This document shows, piece by piece, positions 26,839 through 35,862 of a DNA stretch of 64,000 nucleotides. A program made the position numbers and the translations under genes. The notes beneath the pieces were generated by a model. It made no database searches. It saw only the letters and a program-made list of their open reading frames with translations, and had not been told where the DNA came from. Each line of letters starts with the position of its first letter. Position 1 is the first letter of the stretch. Origin of the DNA: an uncultured Sutterella sp. (GTDB lineage Bacteria; Pseudomonadota; Gammaproteobacteria; Burkholderiales; Burkholderiaceae_F); the NCBI GenBank assembly GCA_900542805.1, contig UQOW01000001.1, forward strand, positions 1 to 64,000. Direction: 5' to 3'.

Positions 26839-27690
26839 CTAGCGGCTGCTTTCCACGGGGTCGAACGTAATCTGGATGGTCCTCGGAAGGGCCTTACCGG
26901 CCTCGGCGGGCGGGAAGGGGTTACACCACCGAATGGCGCTTTCCACCGCGGCATCGAAAGCCGGAAGCCCCGAGCTTTTCTCTAAGGTCGGAGGTTTGGC
27001 CTGTGAGCCGTCGGGAAGTAGGTAGACCGTGTAGACCGCCTGGCGCTCGCCGCTTTTTAGTCCCGGAGGAACCTGGAAGATAATCCGCGGACGGAGCATG
27101 GCAATCACTTTCGCCACGTAATTGGCTTGCCCGGACATGCCGGCATGGGGGGTTGTCACACGCATGTCGCCCGTCGTTTTCCCGACGCGTTCGGCATTTT
27201 TAACCGGGGCGGCGCCGAGAATGCGCGCAAGTTCCTCTTTCCTTAGTTCTTCTTGGCGTCGCTTTTCTGCTTCTTCGCGTTTCTTTTTGGCTTCCAAAGC
27301 GCGTTTTTGTTCCTCAAGGCGCCGCGCTTCTCGGAGCTTTTTGCGCGCCAGTTCTTCCAGCTTCTTTTGCTTTTCTTCTTCCGCGATGCGAATTTGCGCT
27401 TCACGGTCGATGCGCTCCTGAATTTCTTCGGGTGTCGGCTTTGTAATCGGCGTCTCTTCGGGCACAACTTTTTCCCGGGGCTTAGGCGTTAAAGCTTCGG
27501 CACTGGCGTTTTCCGGCGCCCAAAGCTCGGCGGTAAAGGTCACGGGTTCCGTGTTCCACTGAAAGACGGTGACAAGACCGAAGATTAAAACCGCGTGCGC
27601 AGCAAGCGCCGCGACAAACCCTAAGGGTTTGTCGGTGATGCGCTCGTTTTTGGCCTTTAAAGGCGTTGCGGTTTTCTTCTCGTCAGCCAT
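26839..27690 (-). CDS. tolA: TolA-like cell-envelope protein
   Basis: 283 residues. One N-terminal transmembrane helix (about 24-43, FVAALAAHAVLIFGLVTVF) is followed by a proline/glutamate stretch and a long charged alpha-helix of Lys/Arg/Glu repeats (about 95-155). A C-terminal TonB/TolA-like domain contains VYLLPDGSQ and ends in a beta strand. In the Tol-Pal complex TolA spans the periplasm and transmits proton-motive energy from TolQR to the outer membrane during division. It is last in the ybgC-tolQ-tolR-tolA unit; tolB and pal are not in the window. Confidence 0.88.
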   Translation of the reverse strand: MADEKKTATPLKAKNERITDKPLGFVAALAAHAVLIFGLVTVFQWNTEPVTFTAELWAPENASAEALTPKPREKVVPEETPITKPTPEEIQERIDREAQIRIAEEEKQKKLEELARKKLREARRLEEQKRALEAKKKREEAEKRRQEELRKEELARILGAAPVKNAERVGKTTGDMRVTTPHAGMSGQANYVAKVIAMLRPRIIFQVPPGLKSGERQAVYTVYLLPDGSQAKPPTLEKSSGLPAFDAAVESAIRWCNPFPPAEAGKALPRTIQITFDPVESSR

Positions 27691-27700
27691 CGCTTATTTC

Positions 27701-28129
27701 CTAGCGCTTGGAGTTTTCCAGTTGCAGGGCAAGACCCACGCGAGCCACATCGGCTTTTTGCAGCATCTTCATCACGTCGATGACTTTACCGTAATTGACG
27801 TCTTTGTCGGCAGCAATGACAACGGGTGTGGTTTGAAGCGAGCCCTGCGATTTGACGCGTTCAACAAGGGTTCCGATTGTCACGGGAACAAGGCTTTTTC
27901 CTGCGCGAACCGAAATTTTGCCGTCCGCGTGGACGACGACTTCCACGGGTTTATCGGGGGCCTTGCTCGCTTTTTGCACGCTCGGAAGATTGACGACCGA
28001 GGGATTAACAAAGGGCGCCGCGACCATGAGGATGACAACCAAGACGAGCATGACGTCGATGTACGGCACGACGTTCATCTCGCTCATCATGCGTCGGCGC
28101 GTGTGTTTGCCAAGAGACCTTAAGGACAT
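27701..28129 (-). CDS. tolR: TolR, proton-channel subunit of Tol-Pal
   Basis: 142 residues of the ExbD/TolR family: a short cytoplasmic N-terminus, MMSEMNVVPYIDVMLVLVVI with the functional membrane aspartate, and a periplasmic domain ending VGLALQ. It lies 16 bp after tolQ and 10 bp before tolA. It forms the TolQR motor that energises TolA. Confidence 0.93.
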   Translation of the reverse strand: MSLRSLGKHTRRRMMSEMNVVPYIDVMLVLVVILMVAAPFVNPSVVNLPSVQKASKAPDKPVEVVVHADGKISVRAGKSLVPVTIGTLVERVKSQGSLQTTPVVIAADKDVNYGKVIDVMKMLQKADVARVGLALQLENSKR

Positions 28130-28145
28130 AGGGAACTCCTCGCGC

Positions 28146-28811
28146 TTAGCGCTGGCGCGCCAGAATGTTCATGAATTCTTCCGAGAAACTATCAAATCGA
28201 TTCGTGATACGGTCAAGACGCGTGGCAAAAGTGTTGTAGGCGGCCGTTGCCGGAATGGCGGCAAATAGGCCGATTGCCGTTGCCACGAGCGCTTCGGCGA
28301 TGCCCGGGGCCACAACGGCAAGCGAGACGTTTTCTAAGGTCGATAGGCCCGTAAAGGCATTCATAATGCCCCAGACTGTCCCAAATAGACCGATATAGGG
28401 CGAAACCGATCCGATGGAGGCTAAAAGGGGAAGCCCGCGCTCCAAATCGTCGATTTCACGCTGAAAGGCCGCACTCATGCCGCGACGCACGCCCGAGAGC
28501 ATTTCGGCTTCCGGTTTGTCCGAAAGCTTTAAAAACTCGGTCATACCGGCCACGAAGATGCGCTCTTCGGAACTCGTGCGATTGGTTCGCGAGGTCGCTG
28601 TCTCCAGGAGCTTGGTTAAATTGGCTCCCGACCAAAAGCGCTGCTCGAATTCTTCGGTTTGGCGCAGTGTGCGCGAGAGCACGATCCATTTACTGAAAAT
28701 CGTCGCCCAACTGGCCAGACTTGCGATCACCAAAATCGCGAGCACACACTGAACGACAGGCGAGGCATTCATCACCAAGGTGACAATGGACATATCAGCG
28801 GAAGCATTCAT
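28146..28811 (-). CDS. tolQ: TolQ, proton-channel subunit of Tol-Pal
   Basis: 221 residues, MotA/TolQ/ExbB family. Three transmembrane segments are visible: near 17-37, at SIGSVSPYIGLFGTVWGIM, and at the stretch containing GIAEALVATAIGLFAAIPA. The latter two hold the family signature. Its ATG overlaps the ybgC stop by one base (TAATG), a coupled start. Confidence 0.95.
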   Translation of the reverse strand: MNASADMSIVTLVMNASPVVQCVLAILVIASLASWATIFSKWIVLSRTLRQTEEFEQRFWSGANLTKLLETATSRTNRTSSEERIFVAGMTEFLKLSDKPEAEMLSGVRRGMSAAFQREIDDLERGLPLLASIGSVSPYIGLFGTVWGIMNAFTGLSTLENVSLAVVAPGIAEALVATAIGLFAAIPATAAYNTFATRLDRITNRFDSFSEEFMNILARQR

Positions 28812-29239
28812 TATTGTTCGTCCTCCGATGCGAGGTAAGACTTAAAGAGCGTAAGAGTGTCTGAGGAAAAGGCAACGGGGTGTCCGGTGAGCGTATCGAC
28901 ATAGCCTAAACGTACGTTAGCCGTCGTTAACAGCGTTTGTTCACGCCAAACGGTTTGCTCGACCACAAACGAGGCGGTTTTAAGGGCAATCAAGCGCGTG
29001 CGCACCGTCACGGTGTCATCCAAATGCGCCGGGCGTTTGTAGGCAATGGCCAGATTGGCCACGACCAGCGCACGGTGGCTTTCGGTAAGGAGCGCATCTT
29101 GGTTCATCCCTAAGGACCTTGCCCACTCCGAGCGGGCGCGCTCCATCCAACGGATGTAATTGGCGTGGTAAACGATGCCGCTCGCATCGGTATCTTCCCA
29201 ATAGACCCGCGTTGTCAGTGAAGGAATCGGATTAGTCAT
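28811..29239 (-). CDS. ybgC: YbgC-type acyl-CoA thioesterase
   Basis: 142 residues of the 4-hydroxybenzoyl-CoA thioesterase hot-dog fold: RVYWEDTDASGIVYHANYIR carries the catalytic aspartate, then MERARSEW. YbgC is the usual first gene of the tol operon and hydrolyses short acyl-CoA esters; its link to Tol function is not settled. ATG 29239 begins the unit; the gap to the divergent peptide-binding gene is 165 bp. Confidence 0.92.
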   Translation of the reverse strand: MTNPIPSLTTRVYWEDTDASGIVYHANYIRWMERARSEWARSLGMNQDALLTESHRALVVANLAIAYKRPAHLDDTVTVRTRLIALKTASFVVEQTVWREQTLLTTANVRLGYVDTLTGHPVAFSSDTLTLFKSYLASEDEQ

Positions 29240-29404
29240 GCTCAGTGAAAAAAGGTTCCCCGAAAGGCAACGTAAAAAAGAAAAGCACGCCGCCTGTTCT
29301 TAAAGCCGGCGTCATTGCAATCGGGACAAAGCGAAAGTATATTGAATAGCCGTGTGTTTTTGTTTGAAAAACCGTTTGATTTTGTCAACGTAACGGGGGT
29401 AAGC

Positions 29405-31609
29405 GTGAAGGGAAAACGAGGGCTACGCGGCTTTGCCGTGCTCCTAGGTGCCGTGGGGCTTGTTGCGCTTTCGGGCTGCCGCGATGTCCTAAACGCACCG
29501 CGCCCGGTTTCCGAATACGCCACGAACACAATCTTTTCGACGTTTTCCTTAAGCCCTAAAACCTTAGATCCCCAAGTTTCCTACTCGCAGGGCGAAAGCG
29601 TTTTCGTGTACTTAACGTACGAACCCCCGTATGCCTACCACTACCTAAAGCGTCCCTTTACGCTTGAGGCGCGTTCGGTTGAGCGTGTTGTTACCCCCGA
29701 ATATTTCGATCGGGACGGGAAAGCTCTTCCGCACAATGCGCCGGCCTCGTCCATTGCCGTCAGTCGATACACCCTGAAAGTGAAACCGGGGATTTTCTTT
29801 GCCCCTCACCCGGCATTTGCCAAAGATAAGACAGGGGCTTTCCGCTACCATGACTTGCCGGAAAAGACCGCGGCGTCGCTTTCCGGTCCCCTTGACCTTC
29901 CTTACAAAGACACGCGGGAACTTGTGGCCGATGACTTTGTCTATGCCATCAAGCGCATGGCAAGCCCGCGCCTTGTTTCGCCCGTTTTGCGTGTGTTGGG
30001 CGAACATATGCCCGGGCTCATCGATCTTTCCCGCAGGTTGGGGAAAAAGGAAGCGACAAATCGCTCCTCTTGGCTTGACCTTCGAAGCGAACCTTTAGAG
30101 GGTGTTCGTACCCTTGACCGTATGACGTTTCAAATCGATGTCAAAGGCAAATACCCGCAGTTTTCCAATTGGTTGGCGATGAGCTTTTTTGCTCCGGTTC
30201 CGTGGGAAGCCGAAGCGTTTTACGCCAATGAAAAACTCAAAGAAGGCAATATCACGCTGGCATCCTGGCCCGTGGGGACCGGGCCCTATTACATGGCCGT
30301 CTCACGCCAAAACCGCGAACACGTGTTAAAGAAAAACCCGCTTTTTCATACGGTGCTTTATCCGTGCGAAGGGGAGGAAAGCGATGAGAAAGCGGGCTTT
30401 TTAAAAGATTGCGGCAAAAAGCTTCCGCTCTCGGACCGCATTGTGCTGACGATTGAAAAAGAATCGGTCCCGACAACATCTAAGTTTTTACAGGGCTTTT
30501 ATGACAGCCCGGAAATTACGCGCTTGGATGTCGGACAGGGATTTATTACAGCAGCCTTAGATAACCCGGAAAAGGGAAAGCTCTATCAAGAGCGTCGCTT
30601 GCAGTTTCCCAAAACCGTCGGTTCGAACATCACGTACTTGGGTTTTAATTGGCTTGACCCCGTTGTCGGGGGCGGAAAGACGGCAAGTCATGCGCGCCGC
30701 AATCGGCTCTTGCGACAAGCCATCAGCATCGCACTCAATTGGGAAGAAAAAATCTCGATTTTTAACGTCGGGCAGGGCATGGCAGCGGCCGGCCCCTTGC
30801 CGCCCGGGTTTTTCGGGTGGCGAATCGATTCGCCTGCTGCTTTTAATCCTGTGGTGTACAAAAAAGGGTCTGACGGGCGCGTGACACGGCGTCCCCTTGC
30901 CGAGGCCAAGCGCCTTCTGAAAAAAGCAGGCTACCCGGGCGGGCGCGATGCCAAAACCGGTCAACCCTTGGTTCTTAATTTTGATTGGCAGGGGGCAGCT
31001 GCCGGGTCTCGTGCGTACCTGGAGTGGGTTACGCGGCAATTTGCCGCACTCGGTATTCAATTGGAAATTCGAGCGACTGACTACAACCGCTTTCAGGATA
31101 AGATGCAAAAGGGAGCTGCCCAGATCTATGTCTGGGGGTGGCTTGCGGATTACCCGGATGCAGAAAACTTTCTTTTTCTCCTGTACGGGAAAAACGGCAA
31201 AGTTGCTTACGGCGGGGAAAATGCTTCGAACTACGTGAATTCCGAATACGATCGTCTCTTTGAGAGGATGCGGTATTTGGAGGACGGGCCGGAAAAAGCT
31301 CGTCTCATCGATCGGATGATTTCGATTGTGCAGGAAGATGCTCCGTGGAGTTTCGGGACGTTCTCGACGGCCGTCGCCGCCTCACACCACTGGGTGAAAA
31401 ATTTAAAACCGACGCAAATTATCCAAGACCGCCTTATGTATATCGGTATTGATGCCGCCGAACGCGAAGCGGCCGTTCGGGCTTGGAATCGACCGATACT
31501 GTGGCCTTTGGGCGTGATTGTGGGTCTGATTGTGCTCTTTTTGCTCGGGGTGCGTCATGTTTTAAGGGCGCGTGCCCGTCGCAAAGTGTCTTCAAGGAGC
31601 GCGCCGTGA
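29405..31609 (+). CDS. Peptide/oligopeptide ABC transporter substrate-binding lipoprotein (family 5)
   Basis: 734 residues from GTG 29405 (GGGGG 5 bases upstream). The signal sequence ends in a lipobox ALSGC near residue 27. The body is a family-5 solute-binding protein: STFSLSPKTLDPQVSYSQGE, RYTLKVKPGIFF, YLGFNWLDP and the typical AKRLLKKAGYPGG. It is larger than usual OppA/DppA (~540) and, unusually, also ends with a transmembrane helix (PLGVIVGLIVLFLLGV) and a basic cytoplasmic tail, so it may be anchored at both ends. It is first in a four-gene importer operon; its stop overlaps the permease start by 4 bp. Confidence 0.88.
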   Translation: MKGKRGLRGFAVLLGAVGLVALSGCRDVLNAPRPVSEYATNTIFSTFSLSPKTLDPQVSYSQGESVFVYLTYEPPYAYHYLKRPFTLEARSVERVVTPEYFDRDGKALPHNAPASSIAVSRYTLKVKPGIFFAPHPAFAKDKTGAFRYHDLPEKTAASLSGPLDLPYKDTRELVADDFVYAIKRMASPRLVSPVLRVLGEHMPGLIDLSRRLGKKEATNRSSWLDLRSEPLEGVRTLDRMTFQIDVKGKYPQFSNWLAMSFFAPVPWEAEAFYANEKLKEGNITLASWPVGTGPYYMAVSRQNREHVLKKNPLFHTVLYPCEGEESDEKAGFLKDCGKKLPLSDRIVLTIEKESVPTTSKFLQGFYDSPEITRLDVGQGFITAALDNPEKGKLYQERRLQFPKTVGSNITYLGFNWLDPVVGGGKTASHARRNRLLRQAISIALNWEEKISIFNVGQGMAAAGPLPPGFFGWRIDSPAAFNPVVYKKGSDGRVTRRPLAEAKRLLKKAGYPGGRDAKTGQPLVLNFDWQGAAAGSRAYLEWVTRQFAALGIQLEIRATDYNRFQDKMQKGAAQIYVWGWLADYPDAENFLFLLYGKNGKVAYGGENASNYVNSEYDRLFERMRYLEDGPEKARLIDRMISIVQEDAPWSFGTFSTAVAASHHWVKNLKPTQIIQDRLMYIGIDAAEREAAVRAWNRPILWPLGVIVGLIVLFLLGVRHVLRARARRKVSSRSAP

Positions 31610-32583
31610 TTGCTTATATCCTTCGTCGTGCTTTTTACGGGGTGTTGATTTTGCTCGGCGTGAACCTGATTACGTTTGCCCTCTTTTTTTCCGTCAATAC
31701 GCCGGATGATATGGCAAGGCTCTCTCTCGGGGGCAAATACGTTACGCCCGAACTCATTGCGAGCTGGAAAAACGCGCACGGCTACGATTTGCCGCTGTAT
31801 TGGAACGGGGCGCAAACGGGTGCCAAGAAGGTGACCGAAACGGTGTTTTACACGCGGTCGGTTCCGCTTTTAAAAGGCAACTTCGGTCTTTCGGATGCCG
31901 GTCGCAGCATCAATCGCGAAATTGCCGAGCGCATCGGCCCCTCTTTAGCTCTTGCCGTGCCGACTTTTATCTTGGGTCTTGTTGTTGTCATTGTGTTTTC
32001 GCTTTTACTGGTGCTTGTAAGGCGCACGCGCCTTGAGTGGGCCGGCGTGACCTTCAGCGTCCTTGTGATGAGTGTTTCCGGGCTTTTTTACATTATCCTC
32101 GGACAATGGCTTTTCTCACGCACACTGCGCCTTGTGCCCGTTTCCGGGTTCGAGGGCGGATGGGGGATGGTTCCCTTCTTACTCCTACCGGTTCTGATCG
32201 GCGTTTTCTCGCGCTTAGGAAGCGATGCGCTCCTTTACCGGTCGCTTTTTTTAGAAGAAGTCGGCAAAGATTACGTGCGAACGGCGCGTGCCAAGGGTGC
32301 TAGCGAAGAGCGCGTGCTTTTCTGTCACGTTTTACGAAATGCACTGCTCCCGATTTTAACGAGCACGATTTCGGTGATTCCGTTGCTTTTTATGGGTTCC
32401 CTGGTGATGGAAAACTTTTTTGCCATCCCGGGCTTGGGGTCGTACACGATCGATGCGATTAATGCGCAGGATTTTTCGATTGTCCGTGCTATGGTTTTTT
32501 TGGGGACGGTGGCCTATGTCGTGGGGGTGACGCTCACGGACATTACCTACGCGTTGGTCGATCCGCGGATACGGTTTAAGTAG
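31606..32583 (+). CDS. ABC transporter permease, OppB/DppB type
   Basis: 325 residues from GTG 31606, with AAGGAG upstream; the first base group GTGA overlaps the TGA of the binding-protein gene. YILRRAFYGVLILLGVNLIT is the classic OppB N-terminus. The EAA loop reads GKDYVRTARAKGASEERV, followed by FFAIPGLGSYTIDAI. It forms half of the membrane channel. A longer frame upstream to 31483 lies inside the preceding gene and is ignored. Confidence 0.92.
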   Translation: MIAYILRRAFYGVLILLGVNLITFALFFSVNTPDDMARLSLGGKYVTPELIASWKNAHGYDLPLYWNGAQTGAKKVTETVFYTRSVPLLKGNFGLSDAGRSINREIAERIGPSLALAVPTFILGLVVVIVFSLLLVLVRRTRLEWAGVTFSVLVMSVSGLFYIILGQWLFSRTLRLVPVSGFEGGWGMVPFLLLPVLIGVFSRLGSDALLYRSLFLEEVGKDYVRTARAKGASEERVLFCHVLRNALLPILTSTISVIPLLFMGSLVMENFFAIPGLGSYTIDAINAQDFSIVRAMVFLGTVAYVVGVTLTDITYALVDPRIRFK

Positions 32584-32597
32584 GGGGAGTGAAAGCT

Positions 32598-33998
32598 ATG
32601 CCGCGCTTTGTCTTTCTTTACACCGATGCCGTGATTTGGGTGATTGTTCTCGCGATAGCACTTTATGCGCGGCATGCGGCGTGCACCCCGGAACTTGCTG
32701 CCCGGTGGAAAAAACTCGCCGGAAATAAAACAGCGCTTTTTTGCGCCGGTCTTTTAAGTGTCTTTTTTGCCGTGGCTTTAGCCGACTCCGTGCATTTCAG
32801 ACCGCGCTTAGACGTCGGTCCCACGGGCGTTGTTGCCTATGCGCCCAAGACGGTTTCGGTTTTGGACTATTTTGTGGGCGAACACATTGCCGGCACCGAA
32901 CGCAGTTACTCGGCGCCCTTTTCGCTCTTTGATTTTGATAAGACCCCGGCGCTTGTCGACCAAAAGCCCGTGCGTCGCTTTGCGCGACTTAAGGGAGCGT
33001 CGCCCGACGTGTCTCCCGAGGAGAAGGGAACGGCCTTGGCCACCGATTTCGGGTGCGGGGCAGCAGTCGGCCTCGGATTCAGTGTCCTTCTTTTAAGTGC
33101 TCTTGCCGTCTTGCGACGCAAAAAGACAGAAAGCCTATTTCAAAGTATTCGGCGTCTAACGGGTTCTCAAAACCCTTTAAACCCGATTCTTTGGGTTTGG
33201 ACGGGCGCGTTTTTTGTAGCGGGGCTTCTCTGGGGCCTGTGGCCTTCCTGGCACATTTTCGGGACCGATGCCGTCGGAAACGATGTTCTTTTAAGTGCCG
33301 TCAAATCCGTTCGCACCGGAGTTGTCATCGGCTCTTTGGCAACGGCCTGTATGTTGCCGCCTGCGATTATCTTCGGGATTGCCGCCGGGTACTTTAAAGG
33401 GCGTGTCGATGATGTCATTCAGTACATCTACACGACGATTACGTCCATTCCGTCGGTTCTCTTGATTGCTGCCTCCGTTCTCATGATTCAGGTTTTCATC
33501 GACACCAATCCCTCGCTTTATCAAACAGGGCTTGAGCGTGCGGACTTGCGGCTCTTCTCGCTTTCGGCGATTATCGGCGTTACGAGTTGGGCGGGCCTTG
33601 CGCGTCTTTTGCGCGCCGAGACGATGAAGCTATCGGAAACGGACTTTATTACGGCGGCCCAATCGTTCGGTGTTTCGCCCGTTCGCATCATGGCGCGCCA
33701 CATATTCCCGAATGTGGCTCACATCGTGCTCATCGTGGCCGTGCTGGATTTTTCGGGCATCGTACTTTACGAGGCTGTCTTAAGTTATGTCGGTGTGGGT
33801 GTTGACCCGGCAATGGCTTCGTTCGGAAGCATGATTAATTCGGCCGCCTCCGAGATGGGTCGCACCCCGACGGTCTGGTGGAATTTGGCGGCCAGTTTAC
33901 TTTTCATGGTTGCTCTGGTTTTAAGTGCCAATTTGTTTGCCTCCGGAGTTCGGGAAGTTTTCGATCCGAGAGCCAAACGCGGGAGGCGCCGTGCTTGA
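32598..33998 (+). CDS. ABC transporter permease, OppC/DppC type, with an enlarged N-terminal half
   Basis: 466 residues from ATG 32598 (GGGGGAG about 8 bases upstream). The C-terminal ~260 residues are a standard OppC permease: IFGTDAVGNDVLLSAVKS, EAA loop as TDFITAAQSFGVSPVRIMAR, and VLSYVGVGVDPAMASFGSMI. Ahead of it are about 200 extra residues with three further membrane helices and a polar domain (SYSAPFSLFDFDKTPAL), where typical OppC has one helix. This may match the unusual double-anchored binding protein of the same operon. Confidence 0.88.
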   Translation: MPRFVFLYTDAVIWVIVLAIALYARHAACTPELAARWKKLAGNKTALFCAGLLSVFFAVALADSVHFRPRLDVGPTGVVAYAPKTVSVLDYFVGEHIAGTERSYSAPFSLFDFDKTPALVDQKPVRRFARLKGASPDVSPEEKGTALATDFGCGAAVGLGFSVLLLSALAVLRRKKTESLFQSIRRLTGSQNPLNPILWVWTGAFFVAGLLWGLWPSWHIFGTDAVGNDVLLSAVKSVRTGVVIGSLATACMLPPAIIFGIAAGYFKGRVDDVIQYIYTTITSIPSVLLIAASVLMIQVFIDTNPSLYQTGLERADLRLFSLSAIIGVTSWAGLARLLRAETMKLSETDFITAAQSFGVSPVRIMARHIFPNVAHIVLIVAVLDFSGIVLYEAVLSYVGVGVDPAMASFGSMINSAASEMGRTPTVWWNLAASLLFMVALVLSANLFASGVREVFDPRAKRGRRRA

Positions 33999-35784
33999 AG
34001 TCAAACACTTATCCATCGCTTTATCTGAGACAAGTTGCCGAGAATACCTCGTGCGCGACGTGTCGTTTTCCGTTCGGGAAAACGAGACCTACGCTCTGGT
34101 CGGGGAATCAGGATGCGGAAAGTCCTTAACGGCGCTTTCGTTGATGCGGCTTTTGCCCGAAGGCGTTACCGTGCAAGAGGGAAGCGTTCTGTGCGGCGGA
34201 CAAGACCTTTTTACTCTCACAGAGCGGGAAATGAATGCCGTGCGCGGGGCAGGAATTTCGCTGATTTTTCAAGAACCGGCTACGAGTCTCAATCCGGTTG
34301 TTCGTATCGGGGCGCAAGTTTGCGAAGTGTTAAAACTTCATGAAAAGACTCTGACGGACACCTCCGAGTCAGCGGTTTTTGCCTGGCTTACTCGTGTCGG
34401 GTTCGATGACCCCGAACGCATTGCGAAGGCTTTTCCTCACGAGCTTTCGGGCGGTCAAAAACAGCGCGTCATGATTGCGGTGGCCTTGGCTGCCTCGCCC
34501 TCGGTGGTTGTGGCCGATGAACCGACAACGGCCCTAGACGTGACGTTGCAGGCACAGATTCTCGACCTATTAAGGGATCTTAAGCGCGAGAGGCACTTGG
34601 CCTTGCTTCTTATCACGCACGACTTGGCACTTGTCAAGAACTATGCCGACCGAGTCGGACTGATGTATGCCGGGCAAATCCTTGAGGAGGCGCCGGTTAA
34701 GGAGTTTTTCTCAAAGCCCTTGCACCCGTATGCGGCCGGGCTCTTGCGAGCCGTGCCTCAAAGCGCCTCGCGTAAGAAAGCATTAGCCGGAATTCCGGGC
34801 GTTGTGCCGAATCCGAGTGAGGATGTTGCCGGCTGCCGTTTTGCATCCCGGTGCCCTGTCAGGCGCCCTGCGTGTGAAGCCGGCGAGATTCCTCTGAAGG
34901 CGCTCGGAAAGGACCATGTCGTGCGGTGCCTTTTTCCGGGGGAATTTGCCCGGCAAGAAGCCGGGGCTTCATGCGTGTCTCCTCTTCCTGGGAAACCCGT
35001 GCTAACGCTCGAGAATTTTTCCGTCACGTACGAAAGCGCTGGAGGACTTTTCTCGAGCAAAAAGACCTTTGAAGCGGTGCGGGATGTGACGCTGACGTTG
35101 CGGAGCGGCGAGACACTCGCTCTTGTCGGCGAGTCGGGATCCGGAAAATCTACACTTGCTAAAACGCTTTTGAGGCTCACCGACGGACATGTTCGCACTC
35201 GTGGCGTTGCGCGTATCGGTGATGTGGATGTGATGAGCGCCCGCGGAAAGGCCCTGCAAGAATTACACCGCTTTGCGCAGATTGTGTTTCAAGATCCGTT
35301 TTCATCTTTCGATCCTCGTATGAGCGTCGGCGCGTGTATTGCAGAAGGTATTACGGCACTCGGGGTGCTTCGGGACAAAGATGCCATTTGTCAGCGTGTC
35401 GGAGACCTACTGGAAACGGTGGGTCTTACTCGGGACTCTTTTTCTCGCCTGCCGCATGAGTTTTCGGGCGGTCAGCGGCAGCGTCTTGCTCTGGCGCGCG
35501 CACTTGCTGTTTCACCCCAAGTCATTATCCTTGATGAACCGACGAGCGCTCTGGATGTTTCCGTGCAGGCGCAGATTCTTAATCTCTTGCGCGCCGTGCA
35601 GCAAAGAACCGGTATGGCGTACCTTTTTATTACGCACAACTTTGCCGTTGTCGAGTGGACGGCAGACCGAGTTGCCGTGATGAAAGACGGGAGAATTGTC
35701 GAAGAAGGAACCGTTCAGGAAGTCCTTAGTCGTCCGAAAGAAGCGTACACAAAAGCGCTTTTAGCCTCGGTGCCTCGCCTTTAA
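33991..35784 (+). CDS. ABC transporter ATP-binding protein, fused OppD-OppF type
   Basis: 597 residues holding two ABC cassettes in one chain. First: GESGCGKSL, LSGGQKQRVMIA, ADEPTTALD, then an OppD-type cysteine-rich tail with ASRCPVRRPACEAG. Second: GESGSGKSTLAK, FSGGQRQRLALARALA, LDEPTSALD. It powers peptide import through the two permeases upstream. GTG 33991 follows GGGAGG and overlaps the permease gene by 8 bp. It is last in the operon. Confidence 0.93.
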   Translation: MLEVKHLSIALSETSCREYLVRDVSFSVRENETYALVGESGCGKSLTALSLMRLLPEGVTVQEGSVLCGGQDLFTLTEREMNAVRGAGISLIFQEPATSLNPVVRIGAQVCEVLKLHEKTLTDTSESAVFAWLTRVGFDDPERIAKAFPHELSGGQKQRVMIAVALAASPSVVVADEPTTALDVTLQAQILDLLRDLKRERHLALLLITHDLALVKNYADRVGLMYAGQILEEAPVKEFFSKPLHPYAAGLLRAVPQSASRKKALAGIPGVVPNPSEDVAGCRFASRCPVRRPACEAGEIPLKALGKDHVVRCLFPGEFARQEAGASCVSPLPGKPVLTLENFSVTYESAGGLFSSKKTFEAVRDVTLTLRSGETLALVGESGSGKSTLAKTLLRLTDGHVRTRGVARIGDVDVMSARGKALQELHRFAQIVFQDPFSSFDPRMSVGACIAEGITALGVLRDKDAICQRVGDLLETVGLTRDSFSRLPHEFSGGQRQRLALARALAVSPQVIILDEPTSALDVSVQAQILNLLRAVQQRTGMAYLFITHNFAVVEWTADRVAVMKDGRIVEEGTVQEVLSRPKEAYTKALLASVPRL

Positions 35785-35817
35785 GCCCCCCTTAAGGCTC
35801 GTAGCTTTAAGGGGGCT
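35784..35817. terminator. GC-rich hairpin between convergent genes
   Basis: AGCCCCCCTTAA pairs with TTAAGGGGGCT (one extra C), starting at the stop codon of the fused ATPase gene. No clear T-run occurs on either strand. Its place between convergent genes suggests a bidirectional terminator. Confidence 0.5.
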
Positions 35818-35862
35818 AAGGACTTCGGACGACGCACGGCGTGCCTGTCCGAAGGTCAAAGA

